DNA from: Eutreptiella sp. 'Long Island Sound 2002' | Taxonomy: Eukaryota > Euglenozoa > Euglenophyceae > Eutreptiales > Eutreptiaceae | Assembly (NCBI GenBank): GCA_964036045.1 | Contig: OZ038388.1 | Span: 37,806,947-37,870,946, forward strand | DNA: 64,000 bases | Reading direction: 5' to 3' | Shown here: piece by piece, positions 10,901-21,130 of the stretch | Layout of the letters: each line of letters starts with the position of its first letter | How positions within the stretch are numbered: the stretch's first letter is position 1 | Translations under genes and position numbers: made by a program | Notes under the pieces: model-generated | What the model saw: only the letters and a program-made list of their open reading frames with translations | Databases searched by the model: none | What the model was told of the DNA's origin: nothing

Positions 10901-11155
10901 CTGACCCCAAGACACTGGAGAGCTCGAGGGCAGAACATGTGGACACCCCTGGTGGACCAGCTGGGAGGAGAGGCCGTTGGCATGAAACTCTCAGCAGATT
11001 TGACCTCCACGTGACTTACATTCCAGGGCGCTACAATACAGGGGCGGATGCCCTGAGTTGCTGGGCCTACCCAGCCTCAGAAGCTTACTCTGGAGTGATT
11101 TTTGATGGGACAGTGACGGATAAAGCCGAAGTGATCGAGTTTGATAAGAAGGAAC
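7960..11155 (+). pseudogene. pol: Element B pol, part 1: protease, MT-like domain, RT, RNase H
   Basis: The frame continues directly from gag. A retropepsin motif CLIDNGSEVNLV lies at about 8185-8220 with DNG in place of the usual DTG/DSG, and the flap-side LGQPWL follows. Next comes a methyltransferase-like domain (8695-9078) and a linker. Reverse transcriptase follows, with GWLEGCM, LDLRHGFHQMPL, MGLKNAPSMFQ and YIDD at 10204-10215. RNase H has TDASRYAMGA, EAYAI and a degenerate TDPKTLE where TDHxSLE is expected. A TGA at 9658-9660 interrupts the frame where element C has arginine. The frame is cut at 11155 by element D and resumes at 45518; joining across one TSD copy keeps it open. Confidence 0.9.
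8695..9078 (+). other. DIRS-type Dam-like methyltransferase domain in element B Pol
   Basis: About 128 residues lie between protease and reverse transcriptase. The order of motifs is VVDKWRD, VDAFANNRNKRF, LWINPPFDVFPRVVQKL (NPPF at 8848-8859), AILIVPSWPKQSWF and, at the end, PLPQRSWSTLACLVDG. The pattern D-[AL]-FA...R...F...W...NPPF...A-x-[IL]-[IL]-[VA]-P-x-W...W matches the domain that follows RNase H in DIRS retrotransposons, which is related to phage N6-adenine methyltransferases (DPPY/NPPF motif IV). Enzymatic activity is not shown. Elements C and D/E carry the same domain at the same place. Confidence 0.72.
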
Positions 11156-11659
11156 TGACGCGTTCCCGTGGGGGGCCGGCCACGGGACGCTGCGGGACAC
11201 GCGCAAGTGAGCAGGCAGGCAAAGCACTACGCTCACAGGGGCATCGATGCGCTCATGTCATGTGACAAAGCGTTTCAGGATCCTTGCCACTCTGCAACAA
11301 GGGAACGAAACTATGTACAGCAACACATCAGGACATGTACACATGGGGTTAAGACTGGACTGGGGTAAGGGCATCACAGGACAATAGACACTCTATCCTA
11401 ACTTGTATCCCAATCCCAGGTCCGATCCTCTCAGTGGCTGGTGGGGGCGGGGGCTCAAACACAACCCATGCCCTGCTCAGTCCGGACCCTGAAACCCTGC
11501 CAATGGGGGAGGTGTCCCGCCCAGCCACAGGCGAGTTCCTGGGAACCAAGGGGCTCCAAGGCCAACCGACAGTGGCTCCCTATGCTCCCTTAACGGCAGG
11601 TCCCAACTCCACTCTGAACGAGAGATATGGCCCCGCCATTATCACCGAGGAGTTGGTAG
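11156..11659 (-). repeat. Element D 3' LTR, outer fragment
   Basis: This is the first 504 bp (plus-strand order) of D's left LTR, from TGACGCG to the GTAG target duplicated by element E at 11656-11659. The rest of this LTR continues at 28893. It matches 42546-43049 in D's other LTR and also the start of E's LTRs. Confidence 0.95.
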
Positions 11660-14649
11660 TGACGCGTTCCCGTGGGGGGCCGGCCACGGGACGCTGCGCT
11701 GGACACGCGCAAGTGAGCAGGCAGGCAAAGCACTACGCTCACAGGGGCATCAATGCGCTCATGTCATGTGACAAAGCGTTTCAGGATCCTTGCCACTCTG
11801 CAACAAGGGAACGAAAGTATGTACAGCAACACATCAGGATATGTACACATGGGGTTAAGACTGGACTGGGGTAAGGGCATCACAGGACAATAGACACTCA
11901 GTCCTAACTCATATCCCAATCCCAGGTCCGACCCTCTCAGTGGCTGGTAGGGGCGGGGGCTCAAACACAACCCATGCCCTGCTCAGTCCGGACCCTGAAA
12001 CCCTGCCAATGGGGGAGGTGTCCCGCCCAGCCACAGGCGGGTTCCTGGGAACCAAGGGGCTCCAAGGCCAACCCACAGTGGCTCCCCATGCTCCCTTAAC
12101 GGCAGGTCCGAACTCCACTCTGAGCCAGAGATATGGCCCCGCCATTATCACCCAGGAGTTGGTAGCTGAAAATGGGCTGTTTCAGCCCAAAGTGGAATTA
12201 GCTCAAAAATCTCCAAAATTGACCTCTCGTCCGGACCCGCCAGAGGTATGGACGAGGCAACAGACCCTATGCCCTTCGAGTACGAACTCCCTGGAGCCCT
12301 CACCCAACCTGGTTCCCTCTGAGGTCCCGGCATCAGGGCAACACGGATGAGTCAAGTGGGGTCATGATGCCAAAATCACCAAAATTGGCGTCATTCCCAC
12401 GCGTGGCTCGCCCGGCCAAGGTAAGGCCAATGGCTCACAGGGTAGGAGGCAGGACCTAGGACTTATATCTGAGTGTACAACTTGGATTTAGGTCCGGTCT
12501 CCCTATGGGCTTAGAGAAATGGGGCCGCCAACTGACCACACGGAAGGGGGAAATTGGGGTCCCAAAATTGGGTCATTTTGGCTGCTTGAAATGAGCCAAA
12601 ATTCGGTGTGCTCCCAATAGTATATCTCCACGCCGGCTTGGAGATCGGATCCGCCATTCCATACGCGATGCACCGGGAGTCAAATGCAGACTCCCATGCC
12701 CTTGACTCCCAAAGATCTCCATGCTACTCGGCGTGGTGACGATCCCAATTGGGTCCACAAATGCAAAAATTGCAAACTTGCCCACACTCATTTTGGGCTA
12801 GCACCTTAACGAAGGTGGCTCCGCTTCGCCCACGTGGTGTGTGGACCATGGGGACCATTACCCATAACACCCATGTCATATATGGTCCATTGGTCCATGC
12901 GTCCGGCGTGCACGAGGGTTAGAACATAGTGCACGGCGGGCAGCGAAAGTAGAAAATTGCTCAAAATGGCCACAAATGTGCACACTCATGGTTGGGGCAA
13001 ATGAGGCACATGCCCGACTCGGACCGGAGTGTGCCATAGGATTGGTATCAAGTCCTATGTGTCCAACATATCTTTTGGGCGTCGCCCAACTCCTCCGGGT
13101 TTGGGAATGGCAGGGTCGCCAAGTGGGCCCATGATTTGGGATGGTCCCAAATCGCCAACATGGCGGCCACGGTATGCCAAGCTCAAGTGGAGTTATTCGC
13201 CGGGTCCAAGATATGTTGGGCACCGAAGTATGTACCCTCATATCATACTTGGGTCATGATATCAATTGAGCGCAACGTTGAAATACAAGGTCGCCACTTG
13301 ACATCATGACGGGCCAAAAACGGCAAAATTGGCACAAAGACACACAAAAGTGCATTGAAAGGTGCACAATTATATTATAATATCTTCGGCTTGGATCGTG
13401 CAATTAACTAATCCTTCTAAACATAATGTCTTGACACCAATGACCTTCCATCCCACATATGTGCTCCACTTGGGGCGCCTTGAAAGGTTGCGAGCGCTAC
13501 TTCCCAAGTGGGCACATGAAAATATGGAGAATTGCAAAACACACACCTTGCTCCCAACGCATCGCTTCGGGATCACCACACAAGCTTCCCTCCACGAAGG
13601 TTAGGCTTGCAATTGATCGTGGGGAGTATGGAGAAGGGGCTTGCACAATATGAGGTCCATTGGCGGGCTTGGCTTGGAGCGATGGACCCGCCAAATGGGC
13701 ACGCAACACAACACAAGGCACATACTCCATATTGCCCAAAAAGGTAGCTCCCCCCACGATATGTCATGCCCCTCCAAGGGCATAACTTTGTGTCAGTCGC
13801 TCATAGGAACTCAAGGAGAGTTCCTATGCAACACCAACACTTGCGCGCTACACTCGAAAGTTATCTTAACGCACGCAATGTCATGGCCAAAGAGTTATAA
13901 CGCAAACTCTACCCTCTTGACCATGATCCATTACACTAGCGCGCACGTGTGGAAACGCAAGGCATATGATGCTTTCTAAATTACGTCGGAAGTATTGTGA
14001 ATACATCCCACGTTTCCTTATTGTAATTCCTCGCAAGCAACACGAGATATGACCTTCACAAGTGGCCTCACGAATCAACTTTGTTTTGCCCATATCTTTA
14101 AGACAAATGGAGGGCAAGATAAAAGGAAAGTTGATTCGTGCATAGGGAAGCACGTAGGTCCACTCGAAAGAGGTCAAATCAAGTGCGGGGATGTCGAAGT
14201 CGAAAATCCGATTTCGACATCCTGAAAAATTCGGATTAAGGTTGCGAGTGTAAGATGTGAAAATTGCGGAAGCGTCCATGCAGTTCCTGAAGGCTTTGGA
14301 GCCTTCGTGACGGATTGCGTTAAAATTTCCATTATAAACAGTTAAACTGGCGGTTACGGTAAAGTCGCGATCCAACCGCCAGCAGTCAAAACAGTGAATA
14401 TCAGAACGGAAGCGTAAAACTTGACGGAAACAATATGAAAATAAAACCCTGTTGATTCCTGATGTTCTGATATACAAATCTCCGCTGGCGGTGCATCGGT
14501 TGCCGATGCGGGGCTTTACGGCACGGAACACGCTCCCGCCGGGCTCACACCGGGTGTCAACGGGCGTCTTCCCTTCCGTACATGGGGTTAGTGGACCGGA
14601 GACCGGTTGTATGCCGTAACCTAGCCATGGGGTTCCGGGTACCGCTTCA
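11660..14649 (-). repeat. Element E 3' LTR (2990 bp)
   Basis: It runs from TGACGCG to CGCTTCA on the plus strand, with TGA...TCA ends. It matches 25899-28888 base for base in length, and also D's LTRs. Its inner edge (14649) touches a polypurine tract on the minus strand, which sets the element's direction. It contains a minus-strand open frame of up to 272 codons (13881-14699) that recurs in all four LTR copies of the family. An inverted repeat, gatgtcgaa with tttcgacatc, lies near 14186-14222. Confidence 0.95.
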
Positions 14650-14660
14650 CCCCCCTCCTT
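14650..14660 (-). other. Element E polypurine tract
   Basis: The minus strand reads aaggagggggg immediately before the 3' LTR, which then begins TGAAGCGG. This is the expected plus-strand primer site of an LTR retrotransposon and confirms minus-strand orientation. Element D has the same tract at 31356-31366. Confidence 0.9.
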
Positions 14661-16143
14661 AGAGCAAACCCTGGGGGGGGCTCGATAACACCCAAGCATG
14701 GCAGCGGGTACCCAGGACCATCCCCTGAAGGGGGGGTGTCACATCCTCACTTCAGGCTGATTCTGGGTTAGGCTGTTCATTCCAACTCACAGTAAAACAG
14801 GTATGATGCTGTAGGTGTTAGTGATAAGAGGTACAGTATCAAGTATCAAGTCCCGGGTCCTGGCGGCGATTGTTCGGCATCCAAAGGACCCGTTAACCCA
14901 TACCAGGCGCACCGGGTGCCGGCTGCTGCGGTCACCACCACAGTAGTAGTGGCATACACGGCCAACATAGGCGACACACGACGACCGAGGTGGTCCCACA
15001 GATCGAGAGCGACCACAAAGATCCATCAGGCTACCCCAAGCTTCCCAAGGCCCGCCGACTGGGGAGAGTCCCCACGGGTCCTTCCTCGGGCGCACCATGT
15101 CCATATCCATACGACGCGAGTCCAGAGTGCCATAGTCGAACTCCTTAAGAACCCCAGATCTTAAGGGAGCTCCTCCTTAAGGGATCGGGCATCAAGGCCG
15201 TCTTTTCCCTCGCCCCATTACCACGAAGGCCATACATGAGGGAGTCCTCATGCAGTGTGGGCGGAGGCGTCGACTCCTCAAACCACCAGTTTCCCAGGCA
15301 GACTGACCGAGGTCAGGAGCACCGGAGGCCGCCGTCCGAATGCAAGTGCGTCTGCGAATCGGTAGGCTCACACTGGGACTGACAGTGGCGGACCGCTGGG
15401 AGTGTAGTCAGGCAACTGGGCTTCCCGCCTGGCGCCATCAGGATCTCCACACATCACAGCGAATAGGGCAACACGGTATCACGAGCACTCAAACAGTAGA
15501 ATCTGTAATCAAGTACTGGTCCAGGCTGGACCAGGCTGTAAGAACATGTACACGGCGACTCAAGGCGCCTCTGTATCCCGATTCGTGGTGAAAAACAGTC
15601 CATCCCTCAGCGATGGGCTGATGACACTTAACATACAGATGCACATATCCTGGAGGGCAGAAAAACAAGCAACAATCTGGGTAAATAGGCGTGTAAACAC
15701 GCTCTGGACAGAGCGCCAAACCACGCCACGGTCAGGATAAGGCAATGCAGGAGGGTGGACAGGAAAACGCCTGAGTTCAGGCCATATATGGTCTGCAGAC
15801 ACACGTCGACTGGTCTGGATTCCGCAAGTGCCATGGAACCAGACCACACACTCAAAAATCGCAATGCCGATGACAGCGGCATCCGTTGCGCAACGACGTA
15901 TGGGCTTCAAGGCCCCAAGAGCTCAGAAATATGAAGGTCAGTCGCCCTACCTGGTTTCCCAAGGATTCAGCAGGGGGGTGAGTGACGAATAGAAGAAGAG
16001 AGGGGCCATCCTCCTCTGGATACAGCAGGGGGGGGTATATGGCCACTCTGTCACCGAAAGATGGAAGAGAGCAAGCAAGTAAGGGACGATTCGTCGGCCT
16101 CACAAGCGCTCAAAACGCATCAGGGGAGAGCTCAGGGCGCTGA
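14661..16143 (-). other. Element E 3' internal region downstream of pol
   Basis: About 1.5 kb lies between the pol stop and the polypurine tract. It matches 31367-32848 in element D. It holds only short open frames on the minus strand (14787-15110, 107 codons, also present as 123 codons in D; 15560-15910, 116 codons, shortened to 80 in D). The frames show no signal peptide, membrane anchor or other recognisable motif, so there is no support for an envelope gene. It is best treated as a long 3' untranslated region. Confidence 0.6.
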
Positions 16144-19100
16144 TCAGGCACCCTTAGCTGCAATCGCCCGGGTGAGTGCTGCCAAGTCCGAAACGTGGAT
16201 CTTGGTCTTGTGCTTGCGGATGTACTCCATGAAGGGAGTATTGACCCGCGGCACGAACGAGGAGACGGGTTCCCAGGTGTCGTGGGACGGCCCATAGCCT
16301 CGCCAACGAACCTTGAACTCCAGACCTCCGGGTGCCGAGGCCTTCGGACGCTGCGCCAGGATCTTCTCGACTGTATAGTCGTCCTGCTCCGCATAGTCGT
16401 CGTCCGAATCAGCCTCATGTGCGGCATAGCTCAGGGACACATGCTGGCCACGGAGGTCGGGTTCCCGCACACAGAGTTGACTCTCGTGGCGCTCCCGGAA
16501 CTGTCCGTGACCGACCTTGATGCGGTAGGTGTCCTCACCAATCCTGCGCACCACCTCGCCGGGTGTGAACCAGGTTTTGGTGCGGTGGGTGCCCATGGGG
16601 CGGGGTCTCATCACCCACACCGGGTCTCCCACCCTGAACTTCTGCGCTGTCGAGCTCGGGGCGGACTTCTGACGCTCAGCATGCTCCTTCTCGAGCTGCT
16701 GGCGGATGTCCCGCGCCGTTTGCTCTTGCCGCGCGAAGAATTCCTTGGCATCCATAGCCATGCCATCACCAGACAAGGGAAGTCCCCTACCCAGGGGGTC
16801 CCTGCCGAACAGAATCTGGTAAGGGGACAAACCACCCGGTGTGGGGGTGTCATGATGGGCCTTCAGAGCAGGCCACATCTCCTCAAACCAGTTCCGACGT
16901 GGATTGGTGATGTGGATCTTGCGCAGCTTCTCGAACAGCTGCCGTCCAGCAACTTCAGCACGGCCGTTAGACCGGCTGAGATAGGCGACGCTCTTGGCAT
17001 GACGTATTCCCATGTGGGAACACATAGCCTTGAACCAGCCACCAGTAAACTGGGGCCCTCGGTCACTGCAAATGGTGCGGGGGATGTCAAAGACGGTCAG
17101 CCAATGACGAATGATCGTGACTGCCACTTCCTTGGCAAGCAACCCCTTTTTGCGTGCCGGAACGGCTACAACGTAGCCGCTGTGGCGGTCCACACAGAGA
17201 ACCACACAGTCAAAGGTCTCCTTGCCAATGTGCACTTCGGGCATGGAGAAGACGTCCATGGCCACGCTCTCCATGGGCTGGTCAGGAACCGGGGTCCATT
17301 GGGGTTCCCCCTTAACGTTCCGGTTGTCGGGATTGCAGGCCTGACAGACCGAGCAACCCTTCCTGACCTTCTTGATGGCGGTGTAGAGAACGATATGGTC
17401 GATCTCGAACCGACGCTGCATGTCAAGAGCTTGCTTCTTGACCCCTGGGTGCAGCATGTGGTGGTGCCAAGCCTCACACAGCTCGAGCACCCGGGACTCT
17501 GGTACTAGCAGCTTACCATTCCGGTAGAGCTTGCCATCCTCCTCAGTCAGCCCCTTTGGCCACTTCTGCCCGTCGTCAGGGTCGGTCACAGCCCTATACT
17601 CGGCCGCAAAGGCCTCAGACTTGGCGTAATCGTCGGTCCAGTCGTCCTGGAGGCAAGACTCCGGGAAGAGGGGCTTGTCGGACTCAGCTCCCTCAGGGGC
17701 GAGTACACTGACCGCTCTGCTCACCCTCGACGCGAAGGGGGGCATCCGCAGCCATGACGACGAAGCATTTTGCACCCTCCTCCTCCATCAGGCGCTCCAT
17801 TTCAATGATCCTCTTGGCTTCAGCGGTCTCAGCCTCATCGCCATGGGCAGAGATATCCTGCATGCCCTTGCTGGCGGGATAGGCCCACCTACTGAGACAG
17901 TCCGCCACGGTGTTATCCTTTCCAGGAATATAAACAACCGTAAGGTCGAACTTGGCCAAGGTCTCATGCCATCTTGCCCGTCGGGAGGCGGGACCTGAGG
18001 GAGTGTCCACGTGCTCCTTGTGCCACGACTGCAGACTCTGATGGTCGGTGCAGACGGTGACGGGATGGAGGGGTATGTACCCAGCCCATTTCCTGAGAGC
18101 CATGACGATGGCATACGCCTCCTTTTCACGGGGCGTCCACGTCCGTCTCTGGCCTTCCGCCAGGACTCGGCTCCAGAAGGCCACGGGCACGTGCCTCCCG
18201 TCGTCAAGCACTTGCTCCAACACAGCGCCAATGGCGTAGTCGGAAGCGTCGGTGCGCAGGACGAACCCTCGGTCGGGATCCACGAGGTGCAGACCCACTG
18301 CGGATAGCAGCGCCTGCTTCATCCCCTCAAAGGCACGGTCGGACTCAGGTGTCCAGACCAGAGCCTTCTTGGACCCCTTCTTGGTCTCCTCTCGGTTGCC
18401 CTTGAGCATGGCCGTCATGGGGGCTGCATACTCGGCATACATTTTGATATACCCCGAGTAGTAATTGCAGAACCCCAGATACGCCCGTAGCTCAGAGACC
18501 GTTTTGGGCTTTTCCCAGTGCTCAATCGCAGCCACCTTGCCAGGTATGGGCTATCGCTGCCCGTTCCCGACTACGTGGCCAGCGAAGACCACCTCGCTTA
18601 CCGCAATGGTGGCCTTGTCACTGCTGCCCGTGAGTTTGTGCCGAACCAGAAGGTCCAGCACTCGAGTGACGTCCCTCTCATGTGCCTCCAGGAGCTCCTC
18701 GTAGCTCATACTGGGGTCCCCGGACGCGATGATCACGTCGTCCACGAAGGGGTCCGCACAGTCACGCACCAGCTCAAGCAGGTTCTCCAGCATCCGCTGA
18801 AAAGCCGCATTGCCGTTGGTAACGCCCATGGGCATCACCTTCCACTGGAGAGGTCCAAGTGGGGTGCTCATGGCTGTGCAGGCACGGGACTCCTCGGCGA
18901 GAGGCATCTGATGATAACCATGTTTCAGGTCAATCACCGTGAAGATCCTCCGCCGGTGTTGCTTTTGCAGCATGTCCTGAATGAGGGGCAGCGTATAGCT
19001 GTCGTGCTGCGTTTGGGTGTTCAGGCCGCGGTAGTCGACCACGAGCCGCCACGCACCGGCAACCTTCTTGGGGACGACGAAGCACGGAGAGGCCCATTCG

Positions 19101-21127
19101 GAGTGGCACGGCTCAAGCCAGCCTCTCTGCATGAAGTCACGGAGGATCTTCTCCATGGCCTCCTTCCTCTCGCCCCTCAGGGCAAACTCCCGGTGCCGAT
19201 ACACACGGGGGTCCTGCTTGAGTCGTATCTTGGCCTCGCCATACGGTCCACGCACCAGTGGGGGAAACACAGGCTTACCGCTGAAGAAGGTATCACCATA
19301 TTTCTGCTTCAGCCTGGCCCTCAATGCCTGAATCTTGGGGCAATCATCGGACTCCGCCTTGGCTTTTCCAGGCACTTGGACCACGGAGCTTACTTGAGGG
19401 GTAGCGACCCCGCTCGCCTTCGGCTCAGGTGGTCTTCCCAGGTGGCCCAAAGGGCCATCTCTGGTCTTGCCTCGGAATAGATCGCCGTAGGTGGGTGGGT
19501 TACCCCCGATTGGCTCGTCCTGGCTGGATAGGTGGTCCAGCACCCTCTGCACGAAGGTGTTCCCGTCATAGGAACCAGAGACGATCGAGTCCACTTCCCA
19601 CCAGGCTCTGTCCTGGCCCTTGCCCTCACGCTGGTTTCCCCAGTCTTGAAAGGGCTGATCCATATACCCCTGAACCAGATCCCACTCCTCTTCAGTGAGG
19701 GGGTCTTCCGATTCGGATTCTTCGATGTCAACAGGGGGAACCGCAAAGCATTGCCTCCAAGGCTCCGCTACGATGCGGTTGACACACACGAAGTCCGTGG
19801 TGTCGGCCTGATCAAGGCCCCCATCCACATAGTGGAATTCCGTTGGCCATCTCTGGGGTGGCATGGGCTGTCCCTTAGCGTCCTGATAGACACTCTCGCC
19901 AGCCGGTAGGACGACCTTGTTTAAGGTCATGTTGGTCAATGAGGCTACCCAATGTCGGGTACTCTCCTCCTCGGTGCATCCCATAGGAACAACCAGCACT
20001 GCCTTGGAGCGGTCCTTGCGAATCTTCGCTGTCGCTCTTGGAATGTCCCAACGGGGGCAATGGATCCACATCAATCCCTGATGCGGACCCCAGTGCTTCT
20101 TCCACGCGGAGTCCTGTGCGCTCCAGTACTTCTCACACACCCGAAGATGGGCGGAGGTTCCTGAAGAGAACGCATCCAGGGCCAGATCCGAAGCTCCCAA
20201 GTGCGCGACAACTCGGCTCGCCACTTCCGGCCTTACGCCGTACTCCTGGTTTGCAGGACCAGTCGGCTCAGTGTCCAGCGCGGCCACTTCGAGCTGATTG
20301 CGTTCGGGGTGGATCCATTGGCATTCCACATGGTGCTCAGGTGACGAAAGCCACGAGAGCTGGTCGTCCTGGTACAGGGTCATGGAGGCCTGGGCTGGGA
20401 GGACACCAGAGTCCGTCTCCATCATGAAGTCGTACCCAACGATCATGTCCCAGTCCATCTCGGCCTCGTAGAAGCGACCGTGCAGGAGGATTTCCTTGCC
20501 GAGGTCCGGGCGACTCAGCTCACGATGGTTCACGAACTGCAGCCCGATGGCCGCTTCCTTCGTGCCTCCCACCATGTACTGGCCGTTCGCCACCTTCAGC
20601 CTGACAGGTTTCCGACTGTCGGTCAGACACTCTGGTGGAAGTAGGCCAGCCTTGACCAAGCTGACTTGAGCTCCCGTGTCGACCAACACGTCGAAAACCT
20701 TTTCCACTTCCCCGCATAAGGCACGGACCTTAAGATGCAACTGCCGCTCGCGACCGACACGGCGCACGGCGTGCAAACTCAGGATCTCCGGCCTTTCCAG
20801 AAGCTCAACAAGCGACTGGTGCAGGTCGTGGACAATGGGCTCAGGCTGCCCATCTGCAGCATCCAGCTGCGGTCCGGGTGATCCTCCGATACTCTCGGAT
20901 AGATCCTGTAGTACATCAAACACGTTCTTGGTCGCGAAGGACGGACGGGTGCAAGGGTTTGTGCCTTTACTTGCCCTCACCCCGCCTCCGCGACTGGGCG
21001 CCGGACCGGGCCTTCCGCCCGCGGTAGTCCCCTTGTGCTTATCGACTCCCGACTGGGATGGTTCGGCGCTTCCCACGTCACCATCCTGCGACCGCCCTAG
21101 CTGGGGCCCTTGGCTGCAGGGGCTCCG
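16144..21127 (-). pseudogene. pol: Element E pol (broken by one stop and one frameshift)
   Basis: The frame continues from gag after its TAG. In order: a linker, the retropepsin LVDTGAQVSLV (about 20654-20686), a degenerate methyltransferase-like domain (19829-20236), an acidic linker, and reverse transcriptase with LDLKHGYHQMPL-type motif and FVDD at 18737-18748 instead of YxDD. RNase H has RTDASDYAIGAV and TDHQSL. Integrase has an HHCC finger and a D, D-35-E triad (residues 174, 238 and 274 of the 3' reading frame). A chromodomain with YTVEKIL, FKVRWRGYG and DTWEPVSSF ends the protein. Lesions relative to element D are a TAG at 18551-18553 in place of lysine and one extra base near 17735 that shifts the frame between RNase H and integrase. 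Confidence 0.93.
19829..20236 (-). other. Degenerate methyltransferase-like domain in element E Pol
   Basis: This is the same position and motif order as in elements B and C: LALDAFSSG, a tryptophan-rich middle, GLMWIHCPRWDIPRATAKI, KAVLVVPMG and MPPQRWPTEFHYVDGG. The NPPF tetrad is replaced by HCPR, so the expected catalytic motif is gone while the fold-forming hydrophobic blocks remain. Element D has the same HCPR. A structural or binding role instead of catalysis is an inference. Confidence 0.6.
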
Positions 21128-21130
21128 CTA
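21128..21130 (-). promoter_or_regulatory. Element E gag/pol TAG, candidate readthrough stop
   Basis: TAG ends gag, and the same frame is open from the next codon (cgg agc ccc) into pol. Element D has the identical TAG at 37832-37834. TAG followed by CGG resembles a known class of readthrough context in which the stop is followed by CGG. Function is inferred from the arrangement. Confidence 0.6.

Noticed and set aside
14186-14222. Hairpin gatgtcgaa/ttcgacatc in the long LTRs as a regulatory structure
   Set aside because: It is a short imperfect stem present in all copies. There is no evidence beyond base pairing.
16195-17508. 437-codon plus-strand open frame opposite element E integrase (and its twin at 32900-34213)
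   Set aside because: It is antisense to a clear integrase/chromodomain gene in GC-rich sequence. The codon phase of the real gene leaves the opposite frame open, and no domain is seen.
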